Assembly: GCA_044227705.1 (NCBI GenBank)
Contig: JBGAWE010000260.1
Coordinates: 1 to 5,863 of the forward strand
Direction of reading: 5' to 3'
Origin: JANOQP01 sp044227705
GTDB taxonomy: Bacteria; Bacteroidota; Bacteroidia; Chitinophagales; Saprospiraceae
Length of the DNA stretch: 5,863 bases
Below are positions 5,609 through 5,863 of this stretch, one piece after another (position 1 is the stretch's first letter; every line of letters begins with the position of its first letter). Below the pieces are notes generated by a model. It saw only the letters and a list, made by a program, of their open reading frames with translations. It was not told the DNA's origin and ran no database searches. The translations under genes and the position numbers were made by a program.

Positions 5609-5863
5609 CGAGCAAGATAACCTACCTCGGCAACCTCCGAACGGAGGCCGTCCACCAGCTTTCGGGAAACAAGATCATCACCGATGCGCCGCTCGACAAC
5701 CAGGGCCGGGGCGAGGCTTTCAGCCCGACCGACCTCGCCGCGACCGCCCTCGGCTCGTGCATGATGACCATCATGGCCATCGCCGCCCGCGACCTGGGCA
5801 TCGACATGGACGGGGCGACCGCCGAAATCACCAGCGCATGGCCGCCGACCCGCACCGGCGCAT
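5605..5863 (+). CDS. OsmC-family protein, 3' truncated by the window, apparent frameshift near 5833
   Basis: The ATG at 5605 overlaps the phoH stop (ATGA), which suggests translational coupling. The protein begins MTSKITYLGNLRTEAVHQLS, followed by KIITDAPLDNQGRGEAFSPT and DLAATALGSCMMTIMAIAA. This is the OsmC/Ohr core, with conserved Cys52 in GSCMM. OsmC-type proteins reduce organic hydroperoxides through paired cysteines; some members have other or unknown roles, and the second cysteine lies beyond the window. The reading frame is convincing through about codon 76 (GAEIT region, to 5832), after which it gives SAWPPTRTG. The alternative frame from the ATG at 5838 reads MAADPHRR, which fits the family. 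Restoring one A in an AAG codon at 5833 (ACC-AAG-CGC-ATG) joins the two. As read the protein would be broken shortly after its first conserved cysteine. Confidence 0.88.
   Translation, partial: MTSKITYLGNLRTEAVHQLSGNKIITDAPLDNQGRGEAFSPTDLAATALGSCMMTIMAIAARDLGIDMDGATAEITSAWPPTRTGA

Overview
The window looks like chromosome from a GC-rich member of the Bacteroidota. The PanD, PhoH, peptide deformylase and fumarylacetoacetase proteins all resemble that phylum's versions, ruvX sits next to def as it often does there, and none of the starts I checked has a convincing Shine-Dalgarno sequence. This placement is inference from remembered family sequences; no database was searched.

Layout: the end of an unidentified plus-strand gene (1-174) converges with a minus-strand housekeeping run read right to left: panD (3032-2684), ruvX (2674-2261), def (2168-about 1600) and an rlmD-type 23S rRNA m5U methyltransferase (1579-179). 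A 172-bp divergent intergenic region (3033-3204) separates panD from plus-strand fumarylacetoacetase (3205-4434). After it come phoH (about 4554-5608) and the start of an OsmC-family gene (5605 to the window edge), which overlaps phoH by four bases. No stretch over 300 bases lacks a gene. The genes do not form one pathway: they cover pantothenate/CoA supply, RNA and protein maturation, Holliday-junction or rRNA processing, tyrosine breakdown, a P-loop ATPase, and probable peroxide/thiol defence.

Two things stand out. First, three of the intergenic gaps (def/ruvX, panD/fah, fah/phoH) each hold one long inverted repeat. Each has 28-32-bp arms and a 14-15-nt loop, but the three arm sequences are unrelated. 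The fah/phoH one is a perfect 28-bp palindrome. Second, four of the seven recognisable genes carry an apparent single-base indel: def near its C-terminus, panD just before the Gly-Ser self-cleavage site, phoH at the Walker A lysine, and osmC about 76 codons in. The genes are otherwise well conserved, so low-quality consensus sequence is the simplest explanation, but real decay cannot be excluded from the sequence alone.

I see no phage, transposase, CRISPR, toxin-antitoxin or defence locus, and no RNA gene. The hairpin repeats are the best candidate for something under-described.
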